Shown: positions 26,107-35,766 of the stretch, in pieces | How positions within the stretch are numbered: the first letter of the stretch is position 1 | Layout: each line of letters begins with the position of its first letter | Assembly (NCBI RefSeq): GCF_003932845.1 | Contig: NZ_RQZH01000015.1 | Coordinates: 1 to 59,567 of the forward strand | DNA from: Prevotella sp. OH937_COT-195 | GTDB lineage: Bacteria > Bacteroidota > Bacteroidia > Bacteroidales > Bacteroidaceae | Reading direction: 5' to 3' | DNA length: 59,567 nt | The notes under the pieces: model-generated | Database searches by the model: none | Seen by the model: the letters and a program-made list of their open reading frames with translations, nothing else | Told to the model about the DNA's origin: nothing | Program-made: the position numbers and the translations under genes

Positions 26107-26714
26107 TCGCACATTAAGATTTTTGCATACGTCAACACACCGGAAAACATGATTAATTGTTTTACCCGGGCGTAAATTATCTGCCAATCGGTTTGGAAAG
26201 GAATTGGCATAAATCATCAGTAACGTGAGTTAGGTATAAAAAGAATGGTTTAATTATCCTTGAAATTCTGATTAAATATATTACTCTTTACTACTTTATT
26301 TCATATTTATCTTTCTCCGACAAAATTGCTGTTCGACATCCATTTTTTAACCCCAATCGGTCATTAGAATCCTCAGCCGATTTTGTTCGATTGTTGAGCG
26401 GATGTGCAGCCGTTTCACCGAAGGCGTAGCGGGCTGCATCGAGATGTAATGGCTGCGCAGATGGCAGCAAGCGGGCAAAAGCAGTCGGGAAGCGTAACGG
26501 CAATGGCAAATCTGAGCAAATGCGGTCTAATGACCGATTTGGGTTTAAGTTTTGGGCATCAAAATAATAAAATGTCAGCCAAAAGTTCACGATTATCAAA
26601 TGATATAAGTACTTGTAAAATAAAACCAAACATTATTCCTTATACCCAACTCGCTTATGCATTGAAATTCGATTTGGGCAGAATTGCGGAGTAATTTGGG
26701 CGAATTTGCAGAGC
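26107..26714. other. Long intergenic region holding repeat copy 2
   Basis: About 780 bases separate the GH3 gene from the DUF3332 gene. They contain the GH3 promoter, the 202-bp element (26347-26548) and, at the right-hand end, the terminator. The parts at 26107-26346 and 26549-26714 are AT-rich, and I recognise no gene in them. Confidence 0.55.
26347..26548 (-). repeat. 202-bp TIR element, copy 2
   Basis: Same length and ends as the other copies, bounded by TTAA left and right, in the reverse orientation to copy 1. It has a few substitutions in the left terminal repeat (accccaatcgg). It lies upstream of the GH3 promoter and downstream of the DUF3332 terminator. Confidence 0.9.
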
Positions 26715-26751
26715 AAAACAGGCGAAATTGGTTAGCAATTTCGCCTGTTTT
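26715..26751 (-). terminator. Terminator of the DUF3332 gene
   Basis: A perfect 16-bp stem aaaacaggcgaaattg / caatttcgcctgtttt with a five-base loop, with A and T runs at the stem base on either strand. It lies 39 bases past the DUF3332 stop. The arm is a version of the CAATTTCG-C-GTTTT motif seen in two other intergenic regions. Confidence 0.75.
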
Positions 26752-26790
26752 GGTTATTGATATGTTACATAATTGTGTTTACGTCGCAAT

Positions 26791-27342
26791 TCATCGTGTT
26801 GCGAAATAATATCCTTCGCCCAATGCCATGCGTGCCTCGAACATTCCTTGCTCGTTTAGCGAGACCTCTTTCGTTTCGCCTCCGGGAAGCATTATCTCTG
26901 CCGTGTCGTTGTCTTTCATCTTCAACAACACCTGCTTTTCTCCCTCTGCCTCCACGCTCCATGTCTTCTGCCGTTCATCGAAAGTAAAGTTTACCTGCTT
27001 TCCGTCGGCATCTTTGATTTCGTATCCGTCTTTCAGGGTTGTCACCGCATACATTCTGCCGTCGCTTCCCATCACGTTCTGCGTCTTTCCCGCATTCGAT
27101 GCAATCGGGTTTTCGTCCGACCAGAACTCTATGGTGTTGAGAACAAGCAGGTCGGCAGTGCCGCAAATGGCGTATGCCGGCGATATTATAATGAATATCA
27201 GTTCGTTAATAAACTTGTTGTCTGTTGCGGTTTTGTTCCACGCCAGCACCTTGTTGAACAAACTGAACGACCCTATACACGAGTTGAGTGTAATTGCCGC
27301 AATGCAAAGGCACACAAACATTTTAACACTTTTCTTGAACAT
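26791..27342 (-). CDS. DUF3332-type small lipoprotein
   Basis: 183 residues with lipobox TLNSC (Cys22). A hydrophobic segment at about 45-70 (FINELIFIIISPAYAICGTADLLVLN) follows a conserved GSFSLFNKVLAWN, the family signature I recall. The C-terminal half is a beta-rich domain. The gene stands alone with its own promoter and terminator. The function is unknown. Family members are predicted periplasmic-facing lipoproteins. Confidence 0.8.
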   Translation of the reverse strand: MFKKSVKMFVCLCIAAITLNSCIGSFSLFNKVLAWNKTATDNKFINELIFIIISPAYAICGTADLLVLNTIEFWSDENPIASNAGKTQNVMGSDGRMYAVTTLKDGYEIKDADGKQVNFTFDERQKTWSVEAEGEKQVLLKMKDNDTAEIMLPGGETKEVSLNEQGMFEARMALGEGYYFATR

Positions 27343-27371
27343 AACATGCCATTTTTTTAGTCAATATGTTG

Positions 27372-27403
27372 CAAATGTAGTTATTTCCATTGCAACCTGC
27401 AAA
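27372..27403 (-). promoter_or_regulatory. Promoter of the DUF3332 gene
   Basis: On the minus strand TTTG (27403-27400), 20 bases, then TACATTTG (27379-27372), 29 bases before the ATG. Confidence 0.75.
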
Positions 27404-27471
27404 CAAAATCACATTTTTTATGACATTGCAACACACCGATACACTATGATGAAAAATACCAATTTTTGGGT

Positions 27472-27503
27472 ATTGCGGCACCCGTACTAAATTCATACCT
27501 TTG
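27472..27503 (+). promoter_or_regulatory. Promoter of the TonB receptor - DUF6850 operon
   Basis: ATTG with TTG at 27473-27475, 20 bases, then TACCTTTG (27496-27503). The position argues against the TTG (27501) and ATG (27513) starts, which would lie in or at the start of the transcript, and favours 27552 or 27564. Confidence 0.7.
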
Positions 27504-27551
27504 CGCCGCATTATGATAATAACAAACAAAGCATGCGAAAACGGCTGTGTT

Positions 27552-30311
27552 ATGCCAAAATTTATGCCAAGATTATATTCATTATTAATATTAATATACG
27601 TAGCACTATTGTCGGCAGCCGTACCGGCGGCAGCACAGGTAACGGCGCGTGCAAAGGTTATTGACCGTCAGACGGGCGAACCGTTGCCCGGTGCCATTGT
27701 CCGGCTTGCAGATGCCTCGCGAAAAATCGTTGTAACCGATGCCGATGGTTTTTTCACGCTGCACACCGACAGCGCGACGGCAGTAATAAGCATATCTTTC
27801 ATGGGGTACAACGAACTGAAAGAGGTGCTGAAGAACAATGCCACATACCGTCTCGCACCATCGACAACAATGCTGAAAGAGGTGGTGGTGACGGCAACCG
27901 AGCGGAGAGGACTTACCTCGTCGTCGGTAATCGGGAAGCATGCCATGAAACATCTGCAGCCGTCGAGCATAAGCGACATAATGGAATTGTTGCCGGGGGG
28001 TATGGCGAAAGACCCGAACCTGACAACTCCGAACATAATAAAACTGAGGGAGACGGGACGACCGGGCAGCAATTACAACACTTCGTCGCTGGGAACAAGT
28101 TTCGTAATAGACGGCGCACCGTTGTCAACCAACGCCGACATGCAGTTCGTAAACGGGGCATGGGACAACAAAACCACACAACGTAATTTTACCAATGCGG
28201 GTGTTGATATGCGCTCCATATCTACCGACGATGTGGAGCAGGTGGAGGTGGTGCGGGGAATCCCCGGAGTGGAGTACGGCGACCTTACCAGCGGTCTCGT
28301 AAAAGTGCAACGCCGCAAGGGAGGGCACGACTTGCAGGCACGTTTCAAGGCCGACATGGAGAGCAAACTTCTGCATGTGTCGAAAGGATTGGAATGGGGC
28401 GAAAAACGATGGACTCTCAACATGAGTGCAGACTGGCTGAGTGCCAACGGCGACCCGCGAAACGTGCTTGAAACATACCGGCGATTGTCGTTCTCGGTAC
28501 GCGGAGGACATCTGCGACAAACGGCGAGACGGCAATGGGCGTTGGGACTCAACCTCGACTACTCCGGCTCGTTCGACGATGACAAAATAGACCCCGAACT
28601 GAACTACGGCGGAGTTGACTCGTATAAGAGCAAACGCAACCGTTGGGCGGCAAACTTCACTCTGCGACAGGACAGCAGGAGCGACGACGATTGGTGGAGA
28701 TCGGCGGAACTATTGGTGTCTGCCAATTTCGAGAAGAACATTCTCGACCGCCGGCGATTGGTGCAGATAGACCACGGACAGCCTGCCGCCGTGACACACG
28801 AGGAGGGCGAGAGCCGTGCCGTCATCATCTATCCTTACAAATATACGGGGCATCACAAGGTTGACGGGCGGCCGCTCGGCATATTCGCAAAGACGCAAGC
28901 CGATTTCGTACTGCCTTCATCATGGATGGGAAACCGACTGAAGGTGGGTGCAGACTGGCAATACGACAAGAACCTCGGCATGGGACAGGTGTTCGACCCG
29001 ATGTTCCCGCTATATGTGGGACTGTCAACACGACAGAGGAAATACAGCTATGTGCCGGCAGAAGTGCAGTTGTCAACATTCGCCGAGGCAGACATTACCA
29101 TTCCCGTTGCCCGACATCAAATACGGATTGTGGCAGGAGTACGCAACTCGTCGATGATGCATCTCGACAGTCGCTACGAACTCCGGGGCAAGATTTATAC
29201 AGACCCAAGGATAAACGCAGGGTGGAACCTGCCTCCAATATCTGTCGGTGGGTCGCCGCTGAATCTGCAACTTAGGTACGGATGGGGCAAACATACAAAG
29301 ATGCCCACCATAGACCAACTCTACCCCGAAAGATTGTACATAGACATGGTTGAGATGAACTACTGGCACGAGAAACGCGAACTGCGCTCGGTGTGGTTGC
29401 AGACATATATAAAAGACCCTACCAACTATTCTCTGCACGCGGCACGGAACAACAAGTGGGAGGTGAGCATCGACGCATCGTGGAACGGTCACAGGCTTAT
29501 CGTTACATACTTCGAGGAAGACATGAAATCGGGATTCCGACGCATGACCGATTTCCACCCGTATGCCTACAAATGGTACGACACATCGGGCATAGACCAC
29601 AAAACAATCACCACGGCTCCCGACCCTGCCGACCTGCCATACGAGACGAGACGGGTGCTGCGCAGCACCGGACAAACCGGCAACGGCAGCCGCACCATGA
29701 AACGAGGAGTGGAATACACCTACTCGTCGCCAAGATGGCGTATGCTCGCAACTCGTCTTACCATAACCGGAGCATGGCTTAAATCGCAATATAACAACTC
29801 GATGCTGGTACAGGAGCATGTATCGCGCACCTTGGGAGGAAGAAACATAGAATTGGTGGGACTGTACGACGACGATGACGGATATATCCGCGAAATGTGG
29901 AACACTAATTTTACTTTCGACACAGACGTACCACGCCTTGCACTCGGGTTCTCGATGTCGGCGCAGTGCATGTGGTACACCGCCCGGCAGAACATGCACA
30001 AGGAGGTGCGCCCGGTGATTTACATGGCAGCCGACGGCATTCTGCGCCCCTTTACCGATGCCGATGCCGCCGACATGGAACGCCAGTTCCTCGTGCGTAC
30101 ATACAACAACAGCATCGAGAAGAGAATGACCGTGCCTTTCTACATGAACCTCAACTTCAAGGCTACAAAACGACTGCTGGGCGAACACCTAATGGTGGCA
30201 CTCTTCGTGAACAAGATTTTCGACCTTCACCCCGACTATACGCGTAACAACTACACCACACGGAGATATGTAACGCCGTACTTCGGACTTGAAATAAACT
30301 TCAATTTATAA
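27552..30311 (+). CDS. TonB-dependent outer-membrane receptor
   Basis: About 919 residues from MPKFMPRLYS, with a signal sequence ending AVPAAAQ. Residues about 30-115 are a carboxypeptidase-D-like regulatory domain (DRQTGEPLPGAIVRLADASRK, ...DADGFFTLHTDS). A plug domain follows (SFVIDGAPLS, DVEQVEVVRGIPGVEYGDLTSGLV). A large barrel ends in an aromatic strand (TPYFGLEINFNL). There is no SusD partner next to it, so it is unlike a polysaccharide system. It heads a tight operon with a DUF4876 protein, a lipoprotein and a DUF6850 barrel. The ligand is unknown. ATG 27564 is an alternative start. Confidence 0.92.
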   Translation: MPKFMPRLYSLLILIYVALLSAAVPAAAQVTARAKVIDRQTGEPLPGAIVRLADASRKIVVTDADGFFTLHTDSATAVISISFMGYNELKEVLKNNATYRLAPSTTMLKEVVVTATERRGLTSSSVIGKHAMKHLQPSSISDIMELLPGGMAKDPNLTTPNIIKLRETGRPGSNYNTSSLGTSFVIDGAPLSTNADMQFVNGAWDNKTTQRNFTNAGVDMRSISTDDVEQVEVVRGIPGVEYGDLTSGLVKVQRRKGGHDLQARFKADMESKLLHVSKGLEWGEKRWTLNMSADWLSANGDPRNVLETYRRLSFSVRGGHLRQTARRQWALGLNLDYSGSFDDDKIDPELNYGGVDSYKSKRNRWAANFTLRQDSRSDDDWWRSAELLVSANFEKNILDRRRLVQIDHGQPAAVTHEEGESRAVIIYPYKYTGHHKVDGRPLGIFAKTQADFVLPSSWMGNRLKVGADWQYDKNLGMGQVFDPMFPLYVGLSTRQRKYSYVPAEVQLSTFAEADITIPVARHQIRIVAGVRNSSMMHLDSRYELRGKIYTDPRINAGWNLPPISVGGSPLNLQLRYGWGKHTKMPTIDQLYPERLYIDMVEMNYWHEKRELRSVWLQTYIKDPTNYSLHAARNNKWEVSIDASWNGHRLIVTYFEEDMKSGFRRMTDFHPYAYKWYDTSGIDHKTITTAPDPADLPYETRRVLRSTGQTGNGSRTMKRGVEYTYSSPRWRMLATRLTITGAWLKSQYNNSMLVQEHVSRTLGGRNIELVGLYDDDDGYIREMWNTNFTFDTDVPRLALGFSMSAQCMWYTARQNMHKEVRPVIYMAADGILRPFTDADAADMERQFLVRTYNNSIEKRMTVPFYMNLNFKATKRLLGEHLMVALFVNKIFDLHPDYTRNNYTTRRYVTPYFGLEINFNL

Positions 30312-30327
30312 TTTAACAATTAATTCC

Positions 30328-31782
30328 ATGAACAAAACATTTACTCGGTTCGCACTATGTGCGATTACTGCCTTTGCCGCAACCGGCGCACAGGCTTTCG
30401 ATTTCCAAGCCGGAAACGTGTACTATAACATTACCGGCTCAAATACTGTGGAGGTGACTTATGCCACCAAAAATTACAACTCGTATGCAGGAAACGTTAC
30501 ACTGCCTGCAAAAGTGACAAAAGACGGGAAAACATACAACGTTGCCTCAATCGGCAATAAGGCGTTCTTCGGTTCGAAGAGCGTGAACAACGTGCGCATA
30601 CCGTCGTCCGTTAAATTCATCAAGGAGGAGGCTTTCAAACAGTGCGAAAACCTTACCTCCGCATACATGGCAGAGCCGGCAGAACTGGAGGAGAACTCGT
30701 TCGAGTTTGCCAACGTTACGCTCTACGTTCCCGAGTTGATGAAAGAAAGTTTCATTAACGAAGATTTCTATCATCGCTTCAAGGCTATAATCGAGACTGA
30801 CGAGTTCGACGAGCCTATCGGTTCGAAAACTCTCGTCATTACCGAGATTTTCTTTACCGGCACCACCACGCCCGAAGGAAAACAGTACAGCGATGACCAA
30901 TATGTGAAAATAGGTAACAACAGCAGCGAGACATTGTACCTCGACGGATATGCTTTTGCAGAAACGGCATTCATGTCGGTGGATAAGCAGGACTACAAAC
31001 CGAACATCATGGCAGACACAACGACAATCGACGCAATATACTTGTTCCCCGGAAACGGAAATGAATATCCCATCGCACCGGGCGAGGAGGTGTTGATTGC
31101 ACTAAATGCCATAAACCACAAGGAGATAAACCCTAAATCGTTTGACCTCTCAAAGGCCAATTTCGAGTTCTACGACGAGTCGGATAACCCCAATTTCCAA
31201 GACAGCGACAACCCTGACGTAACAAACATGGTAAACTGGTATGACTACAGCAAGTCGTACTGGGCTATGCACAACCGCGGCTTTAAGTCGTATGTACTCG
31301 CAAAACCCGAAGTGGGCATGGAGGATTTCATAAAGGATTTCAAATATAAGTACACGTATGTATTCACATTCGGAGGAAACTCATACGACATGGACGGCGA
31401 GGGATACAAACTCCCAAACACATGGGTTACAGACGCAGTGGGACTCAGCGTGGCATCGGAATGGGAATGGAACGTGTTTGCCCCGACACTCGACGCAGGA
31501 TGGGCGCACTGCGGAAGCGTGGATCATGACAAGACAAGGTATAACCTTTCGGTAATACGCAAAAAGAACGATGACGGAAAATGGAAAGACACCAACAACT
31601 CAACGGAGGACTTCCTCTCTGACGCTCCGGCATCAATGCTCAACGTTACCAGCGGCATAAACAACGTAAACCGCGACACTCGCAAGACAACGAGAGTTTA
31701 CCGCATAGACGGCGTAAGCGTTAAAGACACAAGCAAGCCGGGATTGTATATAATCGATGGTCGCAAGGTTGTAGTGAAATAA
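30328..31782 (+). CDS. Secreted BspA-type LRR / DUF4876 protein with T9SS-like C-terminal tail
   Basis: 484 residues. Signal peptide to about 23 (ATGAQA). Residues about 40-155 hold BspA/TpLRR-type repeats (KTYNVASIGNKAFFGSKSVNNVRIPSSVKFIKEEAF in family style, quoted here in part as ASIGNKAFFG and VRIPSSVKFI). Residues about 165-420 match DUF4876 from memory: LVITEIFFTGTTTPEGKQY, YVKIGNNSSETLYLDGYAFAE, PGEEVLIAL, a lamin-tail-like beta sandwich. The end VYRIDGVSV...GLYIIDGRKVVVK is like the type A sorting tails of type IX secretion substrates. It starts 16 bases after the receptor gene. Surface exposure is inferred. Confidence 0.75.
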   Translation: MNKTFTRFALCAITAFAATGAQAFDFQAGNVYYNITGSNTVEVTYATKNYNSYAGNVTLPAKVTKDGKTYNVASIGNKAFFGSKSVNNVRIPSSVKFIKEEAFKQCENLTSAYMAEPAELEENSFEFANVTLYVPELMKESFINEDFYHRFKAIIETDEFDEPIGSKTLVITEIFFTGTTTPEGKQYSDDQYVKIGNNSSETLYLDGYAFAETAFMSVDKQDYKPNIMADTTTIDAIYLFPGNGNEYPIAPGEEVLIALNAINHKEINPKSFDLSKANFEFYDESDNPNFQDSDNPDVTNMVNWYDYSKSYWAMHNRGFKSYVLAKPEVGMEDFIKDFKYKYTYVFTFGGNSYDMDGEGYKLPNTWVTDAVGLSVASEWEWNVFAPTLDAGWAHCGSVDHDKTRYNLSVIRKKNDDGKWKDTNNSTEDFLSDAPASMLNVTSGINNVNRDTRKTTRVYRIDGVSVKDTSKPGLYIIDGRKVVVK

Positions 31783-31787
31783 ACCGC

Positions 31788-32183
31788 ATGAAGCACTTAA
31801 ATTTTATATATAAAGCAAAGATATGCCTCTGGCTCACGGTTCTGTCATGTGCCTGTGAGCCGGGGCATAACGATGACATAACGACATCTGCACGTGTCAC
31901 ACTGACCGCACCCGACAGCATAGCACTGTTTCGGGCCAAAGGTACGGTAACGATGCAATGTCTTACGAACAAAATAACATGGACGGCATCGGAGTGGGAC
32001 AGCGTAAGAGTGGCATTCCCCGAGGTAATGCGCGGACCATACAACATAACGGCCGACGGCAAAGTGGCGGTAAGCATAAACGGAGGACGGCGCAAGGTGT
32101 ATCGCTTTCGTGCCGCAAACAGTTATGTGGAAGTGATGAAACACCCGCCGGAAATAAAACTCGACATACAATTAGTGAAATGA
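31788..32183 (+). CDS. Small putative lipoprotein of the DUF4876/DUF6850 operon
   Basis: 131 residues. A hydrophobic leader ends in VLSCAC, giving a lipidated Cys at 21 or 23 and then the acidic EPGHNDD, a surface-export-like signal. The rest is a small beta-rich domain (RVTLTAPDSIALFRAKGTVTMQC, VYRFRAANSYVEV). I do not recognise the family. It starts five bases after the DUF4876 stop, and its own stop overlaps the DUF6850 start as ATGA. Tight coupling suggests a joint role with the two barrel proteins. Confidence 0.7.
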   Translation: MKHLNFIYKAKICLWLTVLSCACEPGHNDDITTSARVTLTAPDSIALFRAKGTVTMQCLTNKITWTASEWDSVRVAFPEVMRGPYNITADGKVAVSINGGRRKVYRFRAANSYVEVMKHPPEIKLDIQLVK

Positions 32184-33820
32184 CAATACGACATATCTGC
32201 ATCGCGTTGCTCGCCACAACCATGCCGGTAACAAACAACGCCACGGCAACCGAACGTGAACACGAAGCGGCAGACAGCGTTGCCTGCCGTATCGCGAATG
32301 CCGCCGGGCACCACAACCTGTTCCTTAACACGCTGAACTCATGGATGCAAAATCCTGCACTCTTCTTCGATGCGTATGCCGGCACATACGGACAACTTGG
32401 GATATATGCCGACACACGCCGCGAGAAGGAGGCTTTCGTAATGCAGGAAGGAAACGGGCTACACAACACGGGCATAAAAGCAACGACTTACAGAAGACTC
32501 GGCAGTAACGGCAAAGCGAAAAATTCGGAGCACCGGTCAATGACGGTGGTTTGGGGAGAGGCATCGTACCGGAACGGGAAACGCAAGAATGTGGAATGGA
32601 ATGCCTCGTCGGATTGGAAGACAATATACCCTTACGTTCTCGCCGATACGATAGGAGGCAACCGCAACACCGAGAGATATACTTTCCAAGGCGGTTGCGC
32701 AACACGCTTCGGAGGATTGACCGTTGGCGAAGAACTTACTTTCCGCGCCGAGCACGAATGGTCTACCCGAGACCCGCGAATGCGCGGAATTGTAACCGAT
32801 CTGAAAATTCGCACCGCCATCGGTTGCAGCATTCTGAAACACCGAACGGCACTCGGTGGAACGCTGAAATTGTACAAGCAAACCAACTCTGTTGAGTTCT
32901 ACCGCGAGGAAGGCAAAGTTCCGGAGTACCAGATGTCGGGTCTCGGAAATTGGTATGAGCGTTTCTCAGGTACCAACAACAACGCATACTATAAGGCGGC
33001 AGGAGGCGGAATAGACCTCGGCATTCAACCACACGCAGACGGCAGAGGAGTGATTCTCACGGCGAGTTACGAGTATGTGCCGTACAAACGGATATTGTCG
33101 AACCTCAACGCACTGCCGATAAACCGACTGTATGTGACCCGATGGCAAACGCTGTTGGGATGGAGGAGCAAAACGGTAACAAATGCCAAAGGTAATGGCA
33201 GTTTCATGGCATGGATAAGCATGAACGGAGAAAAACGCCGGGGAGACGAGATTATAGGCGGAGAATCTACCGCCGACGAGTTTGCGGTGCGCGGTTATCT
33301 GACGATGTACGACAGTCGTACCATCGACATTCATGCCGGGACAATGGCAAGCGTGCGGTTGGGCAGAGGCAACACAACCACGTTAAAGATTTTGGCGGGC
33401 AGACATAAGTATTCCTCTTCGTATGCTTTTCCTCACAGCCGTCTCGATTTCTGCAAGAATTATGTGGGCGGAACACTGCAATGGCAGACATTGGGCAGAC
33501 GATGGCTTTTAACGGCAGACATGACATTCCGTTACGACAATAATGTTTCCGGTGAGTTCACAACAACAAGCAGCGACTCATACACCGTGCCGACAAAGGA
33601 AGATGTCGCCGAGGCAAAGCGCAAGATGACAGAGAGATATACCGCATCCGCAATGGCATCATACACCCAACTATTGTTGGGAGTGCATGCGGAATGGCAT
33701 CCGCAATTCATGGGAAACATGGGACTCTTTGCCGGAATACGTGCCGGATACAGAAAAAACGATGTCGGAGGAAACAATCATGGCCATGTACTGCATGCCT
33801 CGGCAGGAATAACATTCTGA
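32180..33820 (+). CDS. DUF6850-type outer-membrane beta-barrel protein
   Basis: 546 residues from MTIRHICIALLATT, whose ATG overlaps the previous stop. It has a signal peptide to about residue 22 (NNATA). The rest is a long series of amphipathic strands (LTVGEELTFRAEHEWSTRDPR, GVILTASYEYVPYKRIL, MGLFAGIRAGYRKND) ending in a C-terminal Phe strand HVLHASAGITF, typical of outer-membrane barrels. The DUF6850 label is from family memory and from its pairing with DUF4876. A longer open frame starting at 31958 lies mostly over the previous gene and is rejected. Confidence 0.78.
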   Translation: MTIRHICIALLATTMPVTNNATATEREHEAADSVACRIANAAGHHNLFLNTLNSWMQNPALFFDAYAGTYGQLGIYADTRREKEAFVMQEGNGLHNTGIKATTYRRLGSNGKAKNSEHRSMTVVWGEASYRNGKRKNVEWNASSDWKTIYPYVLADTIGGNRNTERYTFQGGCATRFGGLTVGEELTFRAEHEWSTRDPRMRGIVTDLKIRTAIGCSILKHRTALGGTLKLYKQTNSVEFYREEGKVPEYQMSGLGNWYERFSGTNNNAYYKAAGGGIDLGIQPHADGRGVILTASYEYVPYKRILSNLNALPINRLYVTRWQTLLGWRSKTVTNAKGNGSFMAWISMNGEKRRGDEIIGGESTADEFAVRGYLTMYDSRTIDIHAGTMASVRLGRGNTTTLKILAGRHKYSSSYAFPHSRLDFCKNYVGGTLQWQTLGRRWLLTADMTFRYDNNVSGEFTTTSSDSYTVPTKEDVAEAKRKMTERYTASAMASYTQLLLGVHAEWHPQFMGNMGLFAGIRAGYRKNDVGGNNHGHVLHASAGITF

Positions 33821-34144
33821 CAATACCCGATTTGCGATGCAAACTGCCGAGACTTCTTAACGTTTCGGCAGACAAAAGAAAAGTGTTTCGCCGTTCTGCA
33901 TGGTGTGAAATACCGTCAAAACGAACTTTGAAGAATAACAATAAGCTCGTAAAGAAATACATTACAAAAACAACTGACATTAAAAACCGTAACCGACAAG
34001 ATGATTAAGAGCATATAAACAAAATAAACAAAAAATCAAGATAATTTTTAAAATTTCCACACCAAAAAAGGAGTTTTACAAATATTATTCGTAATATTGC
34101 ATTTGTTGGTTTACTCTTTAAGATAATTATAAAAAAACATTACT
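33821..34144. other. Intergenic boundary between the core operon and the AT-rich islet
   Basis: It holds a 10-bp stem (ctgccgagac / gtttcggcag, 33844-33871) without a T run, possibly the end of the outer-membrane operon. From about 33900 base composition turns strongly AT-rich, the left edge of the accessory islet. No gene is seen. Confidence 0.5.
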
Positions 34145-35082
34145 ATGACAAAAGCAAAACCTTTTATCAAGTGGGTTGGCGGTAAAAGCCAACTCATAGA
34201 ACAATTGGATGCCCTGCTTCCTGCCGACTTTGATAACTGGGATAATGCAACGTACATAGAACCTTTTGTGGGTGGTGGGGCAATGCTCTTTTATATGCTT
34301 CAACGTTATCCAAATATCCATCATGCCATAATCAATGATATTAACCCGGATTTGACCATTTGTTATCACACAATCAGAGATTTCCCAGAACTACTTATTG
34401 AGTCCTTACAATATATAGAGAATACTTATTTAGCTCTTCAAACCGAAGAAGAAAGAAAAGAATTCTTTATGACGGCACGCAAACGATACAATGAAAAAAT
34501 CTCGACCCGATTGAGAATACGACACTTTTTTTCTTTCTCAACAGAACATGTTTTAATGGCTTATATCGAGTAAATAAGAAAGGGCTTTTCAACGTGCCTT
34601 TTGGGAAATACTCGAATCCGACAATTTGTGATACGGAGACAATAAGGAAAGATAGCGAGTTATTACAACGTGTAGAAATTCTTAATGGAGACTTTGAAAA
34701 GACATTCGAGTATGCACATGATAATACTCTCTTTTATTTTGATCCTCCTTATCGACCACTCAGTGAGACTTCCTGTTTTAACGATTATGCCAAAGAAATC
34801 TTTAATGATGATGAGCAGATTCGATTAAAAAAATACTGTGACAAAATCCATGATGCAGGCTATATGTTTATGCTAAGTAACTCTGACTGCAAAGGTAAAA
34901 ACAATGATGACAATTTCTTCGATATACTTTATGAAAATTATCAAATAAAACGTGTATGGGCATCACGCAGTATTAATTCAAATCCAGATAAACGGGGTAA
35001 GTTGACCGAAATACTTGTACACAATTATCACGAAACAAAGAATACTAATCGGCTCATTTTTCCTCTATCGGAAAAATCGTAA
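34145..35082 (+). pseudogene. Dam-type (M.DpnII/M.MboI-like) adenine methylase, one frameshift
   Basis: The 5' part (34145-34573) has the family start FIKWVGGKSQLIEQLD and the SAM motif EPFVGGGAML. It then runs out of frame. If one A is added to the six-A run at 34494-34499, the frame continues as NTTLFFFLNRTCFNGLYRVN and KKGLFNVPFGK, and then the downstream part with the catalytic DPPY motif (YFDPPYRPL). The restored protein of about 312 residues has all class-alpha N6-adenine methylase motifs. So the gene was recently intact and is broken by one missing base, or the base is an assembly error. The usual target of this group is GATC (known for relatives; not shown here). Confidence 0.85.
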
Positions 35083-35213
35083 TGAAGCAACAAAAGAATT
35101 GGTCATGATTGGAAATAAATAATTGGAAAATATGTCAGGTAAATTATTTAGGCACAATTAAAATATTAATATATTATATAAACGCAAACAGTTTTATTTC
35201 AGTAGAGAAAATT

Positions 35214-35745
35214 ATGAATAAAGACTTTAACAAGTTTATGTCTCAACTTCAAGAGACTAATCAAACTTTGGATTTCTTTTGTAACTTTGACAAGATATAT
35301 AAAAACGTTGAAAATATAAAACTTAGCCTATGTATGCTTAACAGTATGATAGGTAGTACTGATTTACATAAAAAGTGTAGAAACTATTTGGAATCGTGAC
35401 AAGTCGGCATTTCGCGTTATGGATATACTTATTGCAGTACGTAGTGAAGGAAAGAAAATGATTCTCAATTCCGAAGGAAAATGTATAACGTTGGATCAAC
35501 TTTTCCAAAGTGTGGATGGAGTAATGGAATATTTAGAGAATACGGGACTGGCAGATATTTTCAGAGAAAAAAGAATAATGCAGCTATTTTTTGACAAGGA
35601 TAATATGGAGATAATTAACTTTGGAGGTAAAATTCATGAATTTGCGATAAAAAAGTGCGAAAATATTGCAAAAAATCGGAGTTTATTAATTCTGTTTTAT
35701 AGAAAATACCTAAATTTGCAAACCGGACTTAATAAAATCACTTGA
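35214..35745 (+). pseudogene. DpnII-type restriction endonuclease, frameshifted and truncated
   Basis: From ATG 35214 the sequence FCNFDKIYKNVENIKLSL and LNSMIGSTDL aligns with the N-terminus of R.DpnII (compare YTDFPKVYKN...MNSLIGS, from memory). One extra A in the run 35371-35375 shifts the frame. After correction it continues as RDKSAFRVMDILIAVR and then a region to about 35580 that still fits the family. After that the expected catalytic half (the conserved block after LVDYV and the E-x-K type residues) is not found, and the frame ends at 35745. So the nuclease is dead by deletion. It sits directly behind the matching methylase, the normal order for these systems. Confidence 0.75.
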
Positions 35746-35766
35746 TTCTTATTAAATGTAATTTAT

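Noticed and set aside
31958..32179. Upstream extension of the DUF6850 reading frame
   Set aside because: It overlaps the lipoprotein gene in another frame. The ATG at 32180 begins a signal peptide and overlaps the previous stop as ATGA.
33844..33871. Rho-independent terminator after the DUF6850 gene
   Set aside because: The 10-bp stem is good, but there is no T run on the + strand. It was kept only as a note in the intergenic entry.
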